Virus record (IMG/VR): IMGVR_UViG_3300034121_000854
Location: 1-31,691 of that record
From: a virus
DNA length: 31,691 bases
Reading direction: 5' to 3' (one strand)
Within the stretch, counting starts at the first letter, position 1. Each line of letters opens with the position of its first letter. Below, piece after piece: positions 10,425 to 19,764 of the stretch. Under the pieces are notes generated by a model. That model was not told the DNA's origin and did no database searches. It worked only from the letters and a program-made list of their open reading frames with translations. The translations under genes were made by a program, and so were the position numbers.

Positions 10425-13400
10425 TGTTCTATGTAATTAAATGCACCATTTTTAAGGGAAAGTCGAATGGTTTGTCCGGCGTCGTTGGAACCCTCAACGA
10501 AGCCCTCGGCCGTGCGCATGAACTGCGCGAAGTCGCTCGCCGTGCCGTTGCGCCCGTATTTGCGCACGAAGTTCTTCGTGATGTCTAAGGACGAGTGCCC
10601 AACCGCCTCGTTCTTAATTGCGTTCCAGGTAGCCCAGTGCAGGCCGCCGGGATCGGCGTGGGCGCCGAGGTAGTTGCGCAGCTCCGGTGAGTTGTTGATC
10701 GCCACCTGCGCCACGCTATCGAGGGAGTTGTAGAGGGCGAGGCTGAACGCTGGGTTTCCGTTTTCAAGCGTGCCGTAGTTTTTGTAGATGCCGATGGGAT
10801 CTTGCGGAATAACTTTTTGCGCGCCGACATACTTGAAGTATTGCTCCGGTGTTGCCGCGCCGGTCAGCTTCATCACGTCCGGCAGGTAAAGGTCAACAAA
10901 GCGCCAGCGATCCAGCACACTGCCCTTGACTCCAAAGCTCAAGCCCACGAAGCCCTGCACCTTATTCTTCATGCCGACCTTGCCGTGCCCAAGTGCGTTG
11001 AACTGAGCGCGCATGTCGATGGCGTTGTTGTTGGCGTAAAGCGCAGCCACCTCGTCCCACCGCCCGTTGTGGTAAGCCAGCGCCTTGTAGAACGAATTAG
11101 CGTTCGCCTTGGCGTTGTTGCCCTTGCCGCGAAAATCTCCCTTGGTGCCGTCCAGAGCTTTGGCCACCAAAGCCTCCCAGGCCTTTGGCGTCATGTTGAA
11201 CTTGCCCTGGACCGACATGTCAATGGCTTCAATGATTGCTGGGTCCAGCACGGTGCGCATCCACGCCGCTTCTTGGTTGACCACATCGAGTTGCTTGGAA
11301 AGCGTGCCCCAGTAATGGTGCAGCGCCGTGTTGAACGGCGACGGCTGCCCGCCTACCAGTTGCCGCATGTCGGTCACTCCGTCCAAGCCCTGCATGGCCG
11401 CCGCGCGCGTTCCCGGCACGGTGCGCTTGCCGTGAAAGCCGCCGTCAAGCAGTCCGACAAATGCCGCGGGGTCGGTCAGCATCAGCTTCAATCCGCTTGG
11501 AGGGATCAGAATATCTCCGACAACGCCCGAGGCGCGCATGATCTCCGAGTACCCAACCGGATCGACAAACTTCATTGGGTCAGCCGCGGCCAGCGCCGCC
11601 GCCCGCACTGACTGTTGCGCGTCGGCCTGCGCTCGCGCTCGGTCTGTCCGGGCAACATCGTAGATGTCCTGCTTGGAAAATGACACACCCTTGACCTTGT
11701 CAAGTTTGACGTTTGGCAGCGGCATCCAGTGCTGGCCCGTGTAGTCCTTCCAGCTTTTAGGGTTGCCGCCATCCACCACGGCGTCTGGCTTGTCTTTGCG
11801 CCGTATCACCAACTTAGGAACGCTTGAAGCCCCCTTCGGCAGCCGGGGAATCGCTTTGCGTGCGGTATCGGTGAGCTGCGTCACGGTGCCCTTTGGCATT
11901 GCCACGCCTTGATCGCCTGCAGGCGCAGCATCCGGCATCGCCTGCCCACGCTGCGCCCCGCCACGCTCAAGCCCCGGGGGATCTTCCAACAGCTCAGACG
12001 GCCGGCGCCCGCTATCGTACACCTCGCGGTTATGTCGCGCCGCCGCGGCCCGCGATTCACTCGGCGTCTCGCCCATGGGATTGTCCATCGTGTCTGAGCC
12101 AAAGCGGAAGAAGCCGTCCTCGCTAATGCTGCCGGCGCCGATGGCCAAGAAGTCCGGCCCGAGATCCTCGTTGGTCTCAAAGTGCGTGCGCTTGTTGGTG
12201 CTGACTACACGGCCGTCTGCGCCGACGAACGCGGCGCGCCTGGCTCGCTCGTTAAGCGGGATGTCTGCGCGCTCGGAATAGCCCACATCCGGCATCCCCT
12301 GAGCCCCCCGCGGGATCTGCTGGGGCATGCGGTTGTTGTTGATCTTGTCGTAGTCGAAGAAGTAGCCAGTGCGGCCAGTGGGCTTGGCATCGTTGAGCCG
12401 GTCCACGCGCCAAGTGCGGATGCTGCCCCGAGGGTTCAGCTCGTAGTAGAGCGGGTTGGCGGTGCGCTGCACGGCCGTGCCGGTGCCGATGAGCCCGTTA
12501 AGCATGTCGCGCTTGGCAACTCCGATGGTTGCCTCACCGGGCAAGCCCGCGCGGTGGTTGGCCAAGTAGGCTTTGAGGTCGGCCTCCACCTGCTTCATGT
12601 CGTTGTTAAAGAGCCCAAGGTCGCCCTTGTTGATCGCCTTCATGGAGGACGCGCGGAAGGCGTTGAGGTCCAGCGAGGCGGCCAGCAGATGGTTCGCCTT
12701 GGTCACCTGCCAGCCGAATGGCACGGTCTCCCGCTGGATGGCGCGCACGTTGCCCAGGTTGGTCACGCGGTAGCGCCCCGAGGCGCCGGTGCCGATGGCG
12801 TTGTAGTCGATGTCCCAGCTGCCGCCCTCGGCGCGGCTTTGCTCCATTGAGCGGGCAAACTCGCGGACGTGCTGCGGGAAGTGCGTGAAGAAGTCAAACT
12901 GCGGCGGCAGTACCGGCCCGCCGACCGTCTCGCGGCCGTCCACCTTGCGCCGACCAAACTGCGTTGAGTTTACCGGAACAAACTTGCGCGCATCGTAAAG
13001 CGTCTTGATTTGTGCCGCGCGGCTCGCCTCTGTCTGGTTGACCAACTTCTGCGGCTTAAAGCTGTAAGTGCCGTCCGGCCGCTGAAAAAGGAAATCGTTC
13101 TCCAACACGCCGCGGCCCTCGTCCCGCAGCTTCACATGCGTGCTGCGTCCCAAGTCCTCCGGCCGGTTGCTGCGCGCCAGCTCCACGCCCCGCGGCGCCG
13201 CCGTGCCAGCCTCCTCGAGGCCGACCAGATACTGATCGTAGGCGCGGACATATTCCTTCACCCGCTTCTGCATGATGCGGTCTTGGAAGAGCGGGTTGTC
13301 GCGGAAGAGGACGGACGGATTGTCCAGCAGCTTGCCAGTGCCGGGGTCAAGGCGCGCGCCCATCACCTCCAGCACGCGCCCGCCGGATGCGAGTATGGAT

Positions 13401-16021
13401 TCAGCCAGCCGCGGGAACATGGCGTCACGGCGGATGGCGCGGAAGTCAATGGCGGGAGCCTCCGAGGCAAACGTCTCCGCAATGATCTCGTCGCGCGCCC
13501 AGTCCAGCGGATCTTGGCCATTTTCAACGCTGCGCTCAGAAAGTTCTTCGACACGCTGGTCAATGAGACGCTGCCGCGCCTGCTCAGAAACTGGCTGCCC
13601 CTTCATCACGTCAGCCAGCGTTGTCTTGCCGGTGGAAATGTCATTGATCTGGGCGTCGGTCAAGTTGACCGGGGCGTCCTCAATGGCGCCGACTAGGATG
13701 TCTTTGTCCACCAACCGCGTTGCGTATTCCCTGCCTCGCGCCGCAACGCCATCCGTTGCATATTGCTGGTTGACCAAGTTGCGCAGGTCGCTTCGCGGCT
13801 GACCGTCAAGGATGTCGCTGGTCAGGATGGCGTGGCCGATTTCGTGTGGGATGATCCGGTTGGGCGACAGGTCTTGCGCCAGCCGCTGGTTGGCTGACAC
13901 GGCGTCTCCCGTTTTGACCAGCAGCCGGATGCCCTGCGGCACATGCGTTGAGTCCACGGTGCCGTCTGCCGCGGTGATGTCGATCACGCTGCCACCCTTG
14001 TCCGCGTCCGGTCTTACAGACACCGTTCCGTCTACTGGGGCCGTGTGACCCATGTTGACAAAGATCCGCGCCGTTCCTTTGGCGTCCTTCTCAACATAAA
14101 GACCCGCCGCCGTCTCGCCGCCGGCCGCGCGGAGGTCGGCGTTGGCCCGGTAGTCCTGACCGCGCAGTGGGATAAATTTGACCTTGTTGCGCAGCACGCC
14201 CTGCATGGCCGCCAGCTGCGAGAGGCTGTCGTGAGATAGCGACATAAGGGACGCCGCGTCGCCGTTGCTCTCAGTCACATCGACCAGCATCCTGGCAATG
14301 TCGGCATCCACCTCAGCCGGTCGCCTGCCGAAACTTCTTGTTGCTGTCCCAATGGTCGTTCCCAGCAAGACGGCCCCGCCGACAATCTGGCCGCCCTGCT
14401 CGGCATCGGGGGCCACCAAAGCAAACGGAGCCGCCGCAAGGCCAGACACCGCAGCAGAGCTGACAACGTCATCCGCCAAGCGGAACGCCTGCGTTGCGCC
14501 CAAGTTGTTTGCCGTGCGCGACAGCCTGCGCAGCATCTGTGGGTTCTCGGGGTCTTGCGCCACGCGACGCAGGGTGCTATCGGCAGACGCACCACCCGGC
14601 TGCATGTGGCGGGCATAACGCTGGGGAAACACGCCGCTCTTGGCCATGGCGTCTGCGGCTTCAGCCCCAGCTACGCCCGCGCCGCCGGCGCCCATCTCGC
14701 GCACGATGGCATAGCTGCCGCCCGCCGCCGCTCCGGTGCGCCTCAGGACCGCCCCGCCAAATTTCATAATGGGCAGAATTGAGAGCACGCCCGTAGCCAC
14801 GCCACCCAGTGCCGCCGGCGCACCTTGGCCCTGAGTGCTCAAATAGCCAACGCCTCCGGTTAGTGCCGTTGCGGCCGCCGTTTGCTGCATTGCGTTCATT
14901 CCTGTCAAATCTTGCACCTTGTCGGTGATCCTCATGGAGCCGCGCTTGAGCGCATCAGCGCCTGCGTTAGCAGCCTCTTCCGCCATTTTAAGCGGCACGC
15001 CCGTGATCGACGACAGGCGGCGCAAGATGCGCGCCTTAGACATCACGCCAGCCCCAACCGGCAGTAGGTTGTCAAAAGAAAGAGCCATCGATGCTCCGGT
15101 CGCCAGAGCGCGCTGCGGCTCCATCACCTCGCCGGTTATCGGATTGGTTGCCCGCGCCTCGCTGCTCTCTTGCGTCACTGGCGTCTGGCCGATGTTAAAA
15201 TTTCCCACACCGGCAATCTCACGGTCAAAGTTCTTGCCGCGGCGGTAGTCTTCAAATGCCTGTTCGACATCGGCGTTTTCTTCCAGAGGAGTCGGTGCCG
15301 TCTCGCCGCGCTCTTTGGCTGCGGCGAACTCGCGGTTGATGATCTCGAGGTCTCCGCGCAGGTCTCCAGACAGCTTGCCCTCGGCCCGCAACTTTTGGGC
15401 AATGGCACCGCGCACCTGCTCCTGCCGGCGCACGTCTGTGGCGTGATCGCGCACCGTGTTGCCGACCCAGTCAACGAACTTGGCAAACTCCAAGCCCGCC
15501 TTACGGCCAGCTTCCTTGAACGTGACGAAGTTCTGCGTGGCAAAGCGATCTGGCCGATAGAAGTTTGACGTGGCGTTGTCCTTCAGCTCCTGGCCCACCT
15601 CTGCGGTCAAAGACGCCAGCCCTTGGCTGGCTGCCACCGCCCCATCGACGAAGCTGCCCACCGTATTCTTCTCCTGCTGCCGGCGCGCATGCACCGGGGC
15701 AAACTCCTCAAAAGGCATCTCGTAGGCTGGATCGTAATATAGGTTGTCCTCCTGCGCATTCAGCTCCGCATCTGTCAGCGGCTTGGCCGGCTCTCGGAAG
15801 TCTGCCTGCGGAGGCTGGGGGGCCGACTGCGGCATGGTCTTTTGGCCAAATGGCGTAGCCTGCATAACGCTGTCCAACGTGGCGCGCCGATCCATCTGCG
15901 CGTCCGTCATCGGAACGGCGTCCGGCAACTCAAGCACTCGGGCGGCAGTTCCGTAAAGGCTCTGCCGCGCCTCCATCTCGTCCATTGCGTCGAGCTGGGC
16001 GTCTGTGAAGCCTTTTGCCAT
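10421..16021 (-). CDS. Giant virion/ejection-type protein with HExxH metallopeptidase motif
   Basis: At 1866 residues it has the length and late-operon position of giant internal virion or ejection proteins of podoviruses. The N-terminal 300 residues are charged and helical. A hydrophobic stretch follows at about 400-470 (SILPIMKFGGAVLR, AAAGGSYAI) and another near 555-580 (QIVGGAVLLGTTIG), possible membrane-inserting segments. A zinc metallopeptidase motif lies at 726-730 (RIIPHEIGHAIL). About 110 residues later DEIIAETFASEAP could give the third glutamate ligand, as in gluzincin-like peptidases of polyvalent proteins. The C-terminal 450 residues show DVARTDRARAQADAQQSVRA and a well-conserved-looking GLSFGVKGSVLDRWRFVDLY segment. 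It may enter the cell with the DNA and cleave envelope or host proteins; that role is inferred. Confidence 0.75.
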   Translation of the reverse strand: MAKGFTDAQLDAMDEMEARQSLYGTAARVLELPDAVPMTDAQMDRRATLDSVMQATPFGQKTMPQSAPQPPQADFREPAKPLTDAELNAQEDNLYYDPAYEMPFEEFAPVHARRQQEKNTVGSFVDGAVAASQGLASLTAEVGQELKDNATSNFYRPDRFATQNFVTFKEAGRKAGLEFAKFVDWVGNTVRDHATDVRRQEQVRGAIAQKLRAEGKLSGDLRGDLEIINREFAAAKERGETAPTPLEENADVEQAFEDYRRGKNFDREIAGVGNFNIGQTPVTQESSEARATNPITGEVMEPQRALATGASMALSFDNLLPVGAGVMSKARILRRLSSITGVPLKMAEEAANAGADALKRGSMRITDKVQDLTGMNAMQQTAAATALTGGVGYLSTQGQGAPAALGGVATGVLSILPIMKFGGAVLRRTGAAAGGSYAIVREMGAGGAGVAGAEAADAMAKSGVFPQRYARHMQPGGASADSTLRRVAQDPENPQMLRRLSRTANNLGATQAFRLADDVVSSAAVSGLAAAPFALVAPDAEQGGQIVGGAVLLGTTIGTATRSFGRRPAEVDADIARMLVDVTESNGDAASLMSLSHDSLSQLAAMQGVLRNKVKFIPLRGQDYRANADLRAAGGETAAGLYVEKDAKGTARIFVNMGHTAPVDGTVSVRPDADKGGSVIDITAADGTVDSTHVPQGIRLLVKTGDAVSANQRLAQDLSPNRIIPHEIGHAILTSDILDGQPRSDLRNLVNQQYATDGVAARGREYATRLVDKDILVGAIEDAPVNLTDAQINDISTGKTTLADVMKGQPVSEQARQRLIDQRVEELSERSVENGQDPLDWARDEIIAETFASEAPAIDFRAIRRDAMFPRLAESILASGGRVLEVMGARLDPGTGKLLDNPSVLFRDNPLFQDRIMQKRVKEYVRAYDQYLVGLEEAGTAAPRGVELARSNRPEDLGRSTHVKLRDEGRGVLENDFLFQRPDGTYSFKPQKLVNQTEASRAAQIKTLYDARKFVPVNSTQFGRRKVDGRETVGGPVLPPQFDFFTHFPQHVREFARSMEQSRAEGGSWDIDYNAIGTGASGRYRVTNLGNVRAIQRETVPFGWQVTKANHLLAASLDLNAFRASSMKAINKGDLGLFNNDMKQVEADLKAYLANHRAGLPGEATIGVAKRDMLNGLIGTGTAVQRTANPLYYELNPRGSIRTWRVDRLNDAKPTGRTGYFFDYDKINNNRMPQQIPRGAQGMPDVGYSERADIPLNERARRAAFVGADGRVVSTNKRTHFETNEDLGPDFLAIGAGSISEDGFFRFGSDTMDNPMGETPSESRAAAARHNREVYDSGRRPSELLEDPPGLERGGAQRGQAMPDAAPAGDQGVAMPKGTVTQLTDTARKAIPRLPKGASSVPKLVIRRKDKPDAVVDGGNPKSWKDYTGQHWMPLPNVKLDKVKGVSFSKQDIYDVARTDRARAQADAQQSVRAAALAAADPMKFVDPVGYSEIMRASGVVGDILIPPSGLKLMLTDPAAFVGLLDGGFHGKRTVPGTRAAAMQGLDGVTDMRQLVGGQPSPFNTALHHYWGTLSKQLDVVNQEAAWMRTVLDPAIIEAIDMSVQGKFNMTPKAWEALVAKALDGTKGDFRGKGNNAKANANSFYKALAYHNGRWDEVAALYANNNAIDMRAQFNALGHGKVGMKNKVQGFVGLSFGVKGSVLDRWRFVDLYLPDVMKLTGAATPEQYFKYVGAQKVIPQDPIGIYKNYGTLENGNPAFSLALYNSLDSVAQVAINNSPELRNYLGAHADPGGLHWATWNAIKNEAVGHSSLDITKNFVRKYGRNGTASDFAQFMRTAEGFVEGSNDAGQTIRLSLKNGAFNYIEQ

Positions 16022-16024
16022 TAG

Positions 16025-16969
16025 TTATTGGACGGGGTTCCAGAGACCGTTGTCACCCTTTTCGTAGGTGATTCCACCAGAGACTCTGCGCGGCTTGGCT
16101 GCGGAATCGGAGCCCACACTGCCAGCGCCCGTCTGCGCCATTTGCTGCTCTGCCTTGTTCTTGAACATGTCGTACATGCCCTCAAAGATTTGGGCGTAAG
16201 ACTCATCGTCGCGGCGATAGCTAAGGCCGCCCGTTGCAGCAGAGCGAAGCATAGCGCGCTCAGTTTCTGTAAAGTTGCCCTGTCCTCGGTTCGCTTGGGC
16301 TTCTGCCAATGCAAGCGTGGACTCCAAGGTGTCGTGGTCAATATACCAGCCGGCTCGATCTCCGCTAGTTGCTGCTGGCGGTAGACTGTCAAAAGGTCCA
16401 ACGCGACCAAAATACTTCGGCGTCTTTTTGTCAGAACCCTTCTCGCCTTTTTTATATCCACGCAAGCGATCCATCAGCGTAAGAATATTGCTCGACATCT
16501 CCACCGTCTTTTGCGCTCTATCAGCTTCAGCCGTTTTGAGTGCTTGCGCCTGCGGGCCTTGCTGCTGCATCACCTGCCTGTCTTTCATTTGCCGAAACTC
16601 ATCAGCCAGCCGCGCGCCCTCTTGCGCTGTAAAGCGGTCCATGTTGCGGGCGTTGTCGTAAACGTACTTGGCCTGCTCGTCGAGCGAGCTGTAGACCTTG
16701 CGCGCCTCGTCGGTTTGCCCGGCAGCGTGCAGCTGCGCGATTTGCTCAAACGGAGCCAAGTTGTAGAGCACGCCGGTCTGGGGAATGCTGGCCGTGGCTT
16801 GGCGAACCTCTACCGGCACATCCTCAGCCATGTCGTCGCCCATCCCGCCGAACTCTGTCAGCGGGAGATCATTGCCCTGAGCGTCGCGCACTGGAGGAAG
16901 GGTTTCATAGTCGGACGCCGCGGCAGCATTGCTGCGGCTTACTTCACTAGGTGTCTGGACTGGGGGCAT
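16025..16969 (-). CDS. Predicted virion protein (314 aa)
   Basis: No named family is recognised. The N-terminal third is Pro/Asp-rich. The middle is strongly helical (EQIAQLHAAGQTDEARKVYS, then EFRQMKDRQVMQQQGPQAQA), compatible with a coiled coil. The region FTETERAMLRSAATGGLSYR is ordered-looking, and the protein ends with ITYEKGDNGLWNPVQ, a short beta tail. It sits immediately upstream of the giant protein and after other internal-virion-type genes. An ejection protein or a chaperone of the injectosome is likely. The stop is 3 nt before the giant gene's ATG. Confidence 0.6.
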   Translation of the reverse strand: MPPVQTPSEVSRSNAAAASDYETLPPVRDAQGNDLPLTEFGGMGDDMAEDVPVEVRQATASIPQTGVLYNLAPFEQIAQLHAAGQTDEARKVYSSLDEQAKYVYDNARNMDRFTAQEGARLADEFRQMKDRQVMQQQGPQAQALKTAEADRAQKTVEMSSNILTLMDRLRGYKKGEKGSDKKTPKYFGRVGPFDSLPPAATSGDRAGWYIDHDTLESTLALAEAQANRGQGNFTETERAMLRSAATGGLSYRRDDESYAQIFEGMYDMFKNKAEQQMAQTGAGSVGSDSAAKPRRVSGGITYEKGDNGLWNPVQ

Positions 16970-16979
16970 AGGAGTTTTG

Positions 16980-17453
16980 TTAGGGATTGCTGCGGAAATT
17001 CGGAAGAGCGGTCCCGTTGATTGACGGCCCTTCTTGGCGAAGTGTGTTTTGCGCGTCTGCCTGCTTCCGCAGATCAGGCATCCGCGCCGTCAACGCCTGC
17101 TGGCCCTGCTGCATGCCGACGCGCTGCCGCCCAAGCTGCGCATTGGCCATGGCCGGCATCATTGGGGCAAAGTTCTCCAGCATCATGCCGGCGTCGTAGT
17201 CATCCATGTCGCCAAACATCGCACTGTCCATGCCGAAGGTGTCTCCGGCCATGCCCATGAACTTCTTGAAGTTCTTGCCCTTGGCCTCGGTGCCTTTTTT
17301 GCTGCCATAAGCCGCTGCCAAACTCACCAGCGACGACCCAATGTCATCCGCCAACTTCATCTGCGCGTTGGCTGTAGTGTTGGCCGCGCCTACAACGGCA
17401 CCGCCAAGTATCTGGCCGCTCATATCATTCACTCCTGGGTTAAATCCAAACAT
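16980..17453 (-). CDS. Predicted small virion protein (157 aa)
   Basis: AAAGGAG lies 9 nt before ATG 17453. The protein is Gly/Ala/Met-rich: a small-residue N-terminus (GQILGGAVVGAANTTANAQM) and a Met-rich centre (GMDSAMFGDMDDYDAGMMLE). A Gln-rich helix follows (LGRQRVGMQQGQQALTARM). Such compositions are common in internal core/ejection proteins of podoviruses. No domain is recognised. Confidence 0.6.
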   Translation of the reverse strand: MFGFNPGVNDMSGQILGGAVVGAANTTANAQMKLADDIGSSLVSLAAAYGSKKGTEAKGKNFKKFMGMAGDTFGMDSAMFGDMDDYDAGMMLENFAPMMPAMANAQLGRQRVGMQQGQQALTARMPDLRKQADAQNTLRQEGPSINGTALPNFRSNP

Positions 17454-17468
17454 AGTTTTGTTCTCCTT

Positions 17469-17753
17469 TTATTTAATTCCTGCCGCCGCTCTTGCCTCAA
17501 GGCACAGCGTTGATCCCGGCACAAACGCGCGGCAGGCATTCGGTCGGTTGTTGTAAATTGAGCAGCCCACCGCGCAGCCGACCTTGCCGGTCAGCGCCAC
17601 GCATCTGCTGTTGGTTGTCTTCATTAGTGGGTAGTCATCGCGTAGCATCCATTCGGGGATGCCGACAGCGTCAGATCGGTCTCGTCGTAAGATTGGCCAG
17701 GACCACTTGTGAGAGCAGCATGCCCCACACCGTTGACAGTCGAAGTCTCCCAC
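17469..17753 (-). CDS. YkgJ-type cysteine-cluster protein (metal or Fe-S binding)
   Basis: The frame contains the YkgJ-family signature CQRCGACC near its start. CVALTGKVGCAVGCSIYNNR, then PNACRAFVPGSTLC and LEAR follow. Conserved cysteines plus the IYxxRPxxCR motif make the family assignment firm; members bind zinc or an iron-sulfur cluster. The frame is open from 17933, but upstream residues are a shadow of the PAPS-reductase gene. The first plausible start is GTG 17753 (94 residues), without a good Shine-Dalgarno. It overlaps the reductase by 130 bp in the -1 frame, so a fusion by -1 frameshifting is an alternative. Confidence 0.75.
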   Translation of the reverse strand: MGDFDCQRCGACCSHKWSWPILRRDRSDAVGIPEWMLRDDYPLMKTTNSRCVALTGKVGCAVGCSIYNNRPNACRAFVPGSTLCLEARAAAGIK

Positions 17754-18577
17754 GTCGGGCGGAACCCCTGCGCCTCGCTCGTTAGGTCCACATAGGGCGC
17801 CAGATGAGATATGTTGTTCGTCTCGCATGAGTTCTTGGGGCAATAGACGGTGTCGCCGAGGTGGCGGTTCACGCAGTTCCAGCAGACCGGGTAGTAGTCC
17901 GAGTTGTTCGCCTTGTCCGTCTTGTGCTGCCACACGCCGTCCGCCTTCTCGTAGCGGGTGTCGTCGTTGGGAACGCCGGCCGCCTCAAGGTAAGCCCACA
18001 CGTCGGCATCGCTCCAGTGGCGCATGGGATAGTATTGTGTCGGCACGCCGGCCTGCACCAAGGCGTCCTGGGCGAGCGGCACTTGGCCCTTGATCAAGTC
18101 CACGTCGGCCGACTTCTGGCCGTGGAATGCGGCATCCCAAGGAAACTCAAACGTCCCAGTCGGCCGGCGCAGGGCGTCCAGACCGCAGAGGTAGCGACCG
18201 CTGGCCAGCTCTTCGGGCTTGGGCTCCTCAGTGCCGAGGCAGAGGGCCAAGGCTTTCTGGCCAAACTGGTAGAGCTTCACAAAGTCAAAGCGCGGGGCGC
18301 CGGTCTCGATGTCAAAGCCGTCCGTCAGCATGTAGTCCAGCGGAGCGTAGTCATACATTTCCAGGTCCCACGCATTGGCCAGCCGGTCGCTGAAGGCGTA
18401 GCGACTGCGGAACCGGGGCTCGCGCCACTGGATCACCGGCAGCTTGGCTCCGACCTCGTAGCGGATGAGGTGCAGCATCGCGGTGCTGTCCTTGCCGCCA
18501 GACCAGAGGACAACCGGATTCACGCTGGCATCCAGCCAACGCTCCACCTGCCGACAAGTCTTTTTGATTAGCTCCAT
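17624..18577 (-). CDS. PAPS reductase-like (PP-loop) enzyme
   Basis: The 317-residue protein belongs to the PAPS reductase/ATP-pyrophosphatase superfamily. The PP-loop LWSGGKDSTAMLHL is at 24-37, binding ATP or PAPS. YYPMRHWSDADVWAYLE (about 182-198) is the family's C-terminal substrate motif. A Cys4 cluster at 232, 235, 246 and 251 (CWNCVNRHLG, YCPKNSC) may bind zinc or Fe-S. Roles for phage homologues include sulfur assimilation or sulfur-based DNA modification (DndC-like). It is unusual among virion genes. Its last 43 residues overlap the YkgJ-type gene in another frame, and its start overlaps the previous stop. Confidence 0.85.
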   Translation of the reverse strand: MELIKKTCRQVERWLDASVNPVVLWSGGKDSTAMLHLIRYEVGAKLPVIQWREPRFRSRYAFSDRLANAWDLEMYDYAPLDYMLTDGFDIETGAPRFDFVKLYQFGQKALALCLGTEEPKPEELASGRYLCGLDALRRPTGTFEFPWDAAFHGQKSADVDLIKGQVPLAQDALVQAGVPTQYYPMRHWSDADVWAYLEAAGVPNDDTRYEKADGVWQHKTDKANNSDYYPVCWNCVNRHLGDTVYCPKNSCETNNISHLAPYVDLTSEAQGFRPTWETSTVNGVGHAALTSGPGQSYDETDLTLSASPNGCYAMTTH

Positions 18578-19413
18578 CAGATTGCGATAGCGCCGATGCC
18601 GACCGCCATGCCCACACCGCTGCCGATCATGCCCATGGTCGCTGCGTTGCCGCTGGCCCCCGCCTGCATGCCTGCACCTTGCAGCGCGGCGTTGTTGTTG
18701 AGCACCGAGTTGTAGCGGTTCATGGCCATATTCGTGTTGAAGGATTCCACGTTGCCCGCCTGTTGCAGCGAACCACCGAAGATGCTGTTCACCTGTCCGG
18801 TCGTGGTGGAAAGCGTCTGTGAGCCCAGTCCAAACGCCGGCCCAATCGCTTGCCGAAACGGATCAAGGTCGCCATAAGCCCCAGCCAATCCAACCCGCCG
18901 CTGTCTGCGAGCAAGGTCCATCTGGTTCACGCCGGCGGCAAACCCACGCCGCTGGTCCTGCCGAGCGGTGCCGTAGGCATCTCTGCTAAGGATCTCCGCG
19001 CCCGCCGCGCCCATTGAGGTGCCAAGCCCGCGCGCCGCAAAGGCCGCCCGCGCCGACTGGGTGGCGTCCCGCTGCTGCTCCGGTGTCAGCGAGCGGCCGA
19101 GGGCCAGCTCCGACTCGGCATCCTGCATCAACCGCGACTCAATGGCATTAGGCGTGCTCGCCGCTGTCAGCTCTTCGCCGACTACACCGCGTGTGCGGGC
19201 GAGGTATTCGTTGTCCAGTTTGCCAGCGAGTTGGTCGGCGGTGTCAAATTGCAACTTGGTGTATTCGGGATACAGCCGCTTGATCATTGCCTCCTGCTCG
19301 GCAGACTGAGCCTTGGCCACGCGAATGCTCGCGTTGGCCATCTTATCGTAATCAATCGGCGCCGGTGCCGGTGGCAGCGGTTGTGGTGCTGGCATTGAAG
19401 GTGATCCACCCAT
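18577..19413 (-). CDS. Predicted internal virion protein (278 aa)
   Basis: AGGAGG 8 nt before ATG 19413 fixes the start. The N-terminus is Pro-rich, then a long helical region (IDYDKMANASIRVAKAQSAE, EQEAMIKRLYPEYTKLQ) and a part rich in Arg and Gln (ARQDQRRGFAAGVNQMDLAR). A glycine-rich hydrophobic C-terminus follows (MGMIGSGVGMAVGIGAIAI). The last part could insert in a membrane, as in T7 gp14-like ejection proteins. The analogy is based on layout and composition, not on a recognised domain. Confidence 0.6.
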   Translation of the reverse strand: MGGSPSMPAPQPLPPAPAPIDYDKMANASIRVAKAQSAEQEAMIKRLYPEYTKLQFDTADQLAGKLDNEYLARTRGVVGEELTAASTPNAIESRLMQDAESELALGRSLTPEQQRDATQSARAAFAARGLGTSMGAAGAEILSRDAYGTARQDQRRGFAAGVNQMDLARRQRRVGLAGAYGDLDPFRQAIGPAFGLGSQTLSTTTGQVNSIFGGSLQQAGNVESFNTNMAMNRYNSVLNNNAALQGAGMQAGASGNAATMGMIGSGVGMAVGIGAIAI

Positions 19414-19414
19414 A

Positions 19415-19762
19415 TTATTGTCCTCCTGTTTTCTGAATTAGTTGTTCCATTGAGTATACTCGCGGCTCAAAGCTCCCCCTGCGGCACCATGCCACATAGG
19501 TCTGTGGATGTGGCGCCACGCGCAGACACTCCCGCACGCAGCCTGTGCCAGCAGCGCCAGCAGCCAGAGTGACGAACCAAGTGTTTGGCTCGCCGCTTTC
19601 AAAGTTTTGCTCCTCCGCGTTCCACCGGCAGGCTTTGGCCAGCATGAAGCAGCTTGGGCTGTTCCACACATAGCCCGCCGACAAATGCTCGCCGACTGCT
19701 TCCCAGAAGTCTTGCGTGCTGTGGTTGTCCCACCATGTTTTTGCGCTTTGCCATGGGGTCAT
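19415..19762 (-). CDS. Trp-rich late protein, function unknown (115 aa)
   Basis: I place the start at ATG 19762, 2 nt after the collar-protein stop (TAAGCATG). The protein begins MTPWQSAKTWWDNHSTQDFW. It also contains NSPSCFMLAKACRW, an LAAGAAGTGCVREC segment and an end RVYSMEQLIQKTGGQ. Its pattern of AC and GxAGxG could recall small acyltransferase-like phage proteins, but I cannot assign it. Its place after the collar gene suggests it serves virion assembly or modifies the fibre. Confidence 0.5.
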   Translation of the reverse strand: MTPWQSAKTWWDNHSTQDFWEAVGEHLSAGYVWNSPSCFMLAKACRWNAEEQNFESGEPNTWFVTLAAGAAGTGCVRECLRVAPHPQTYVAWCRRGSFEPRVYSMEQLIQKTGGQ

Positions 19763-19764
19763 GC

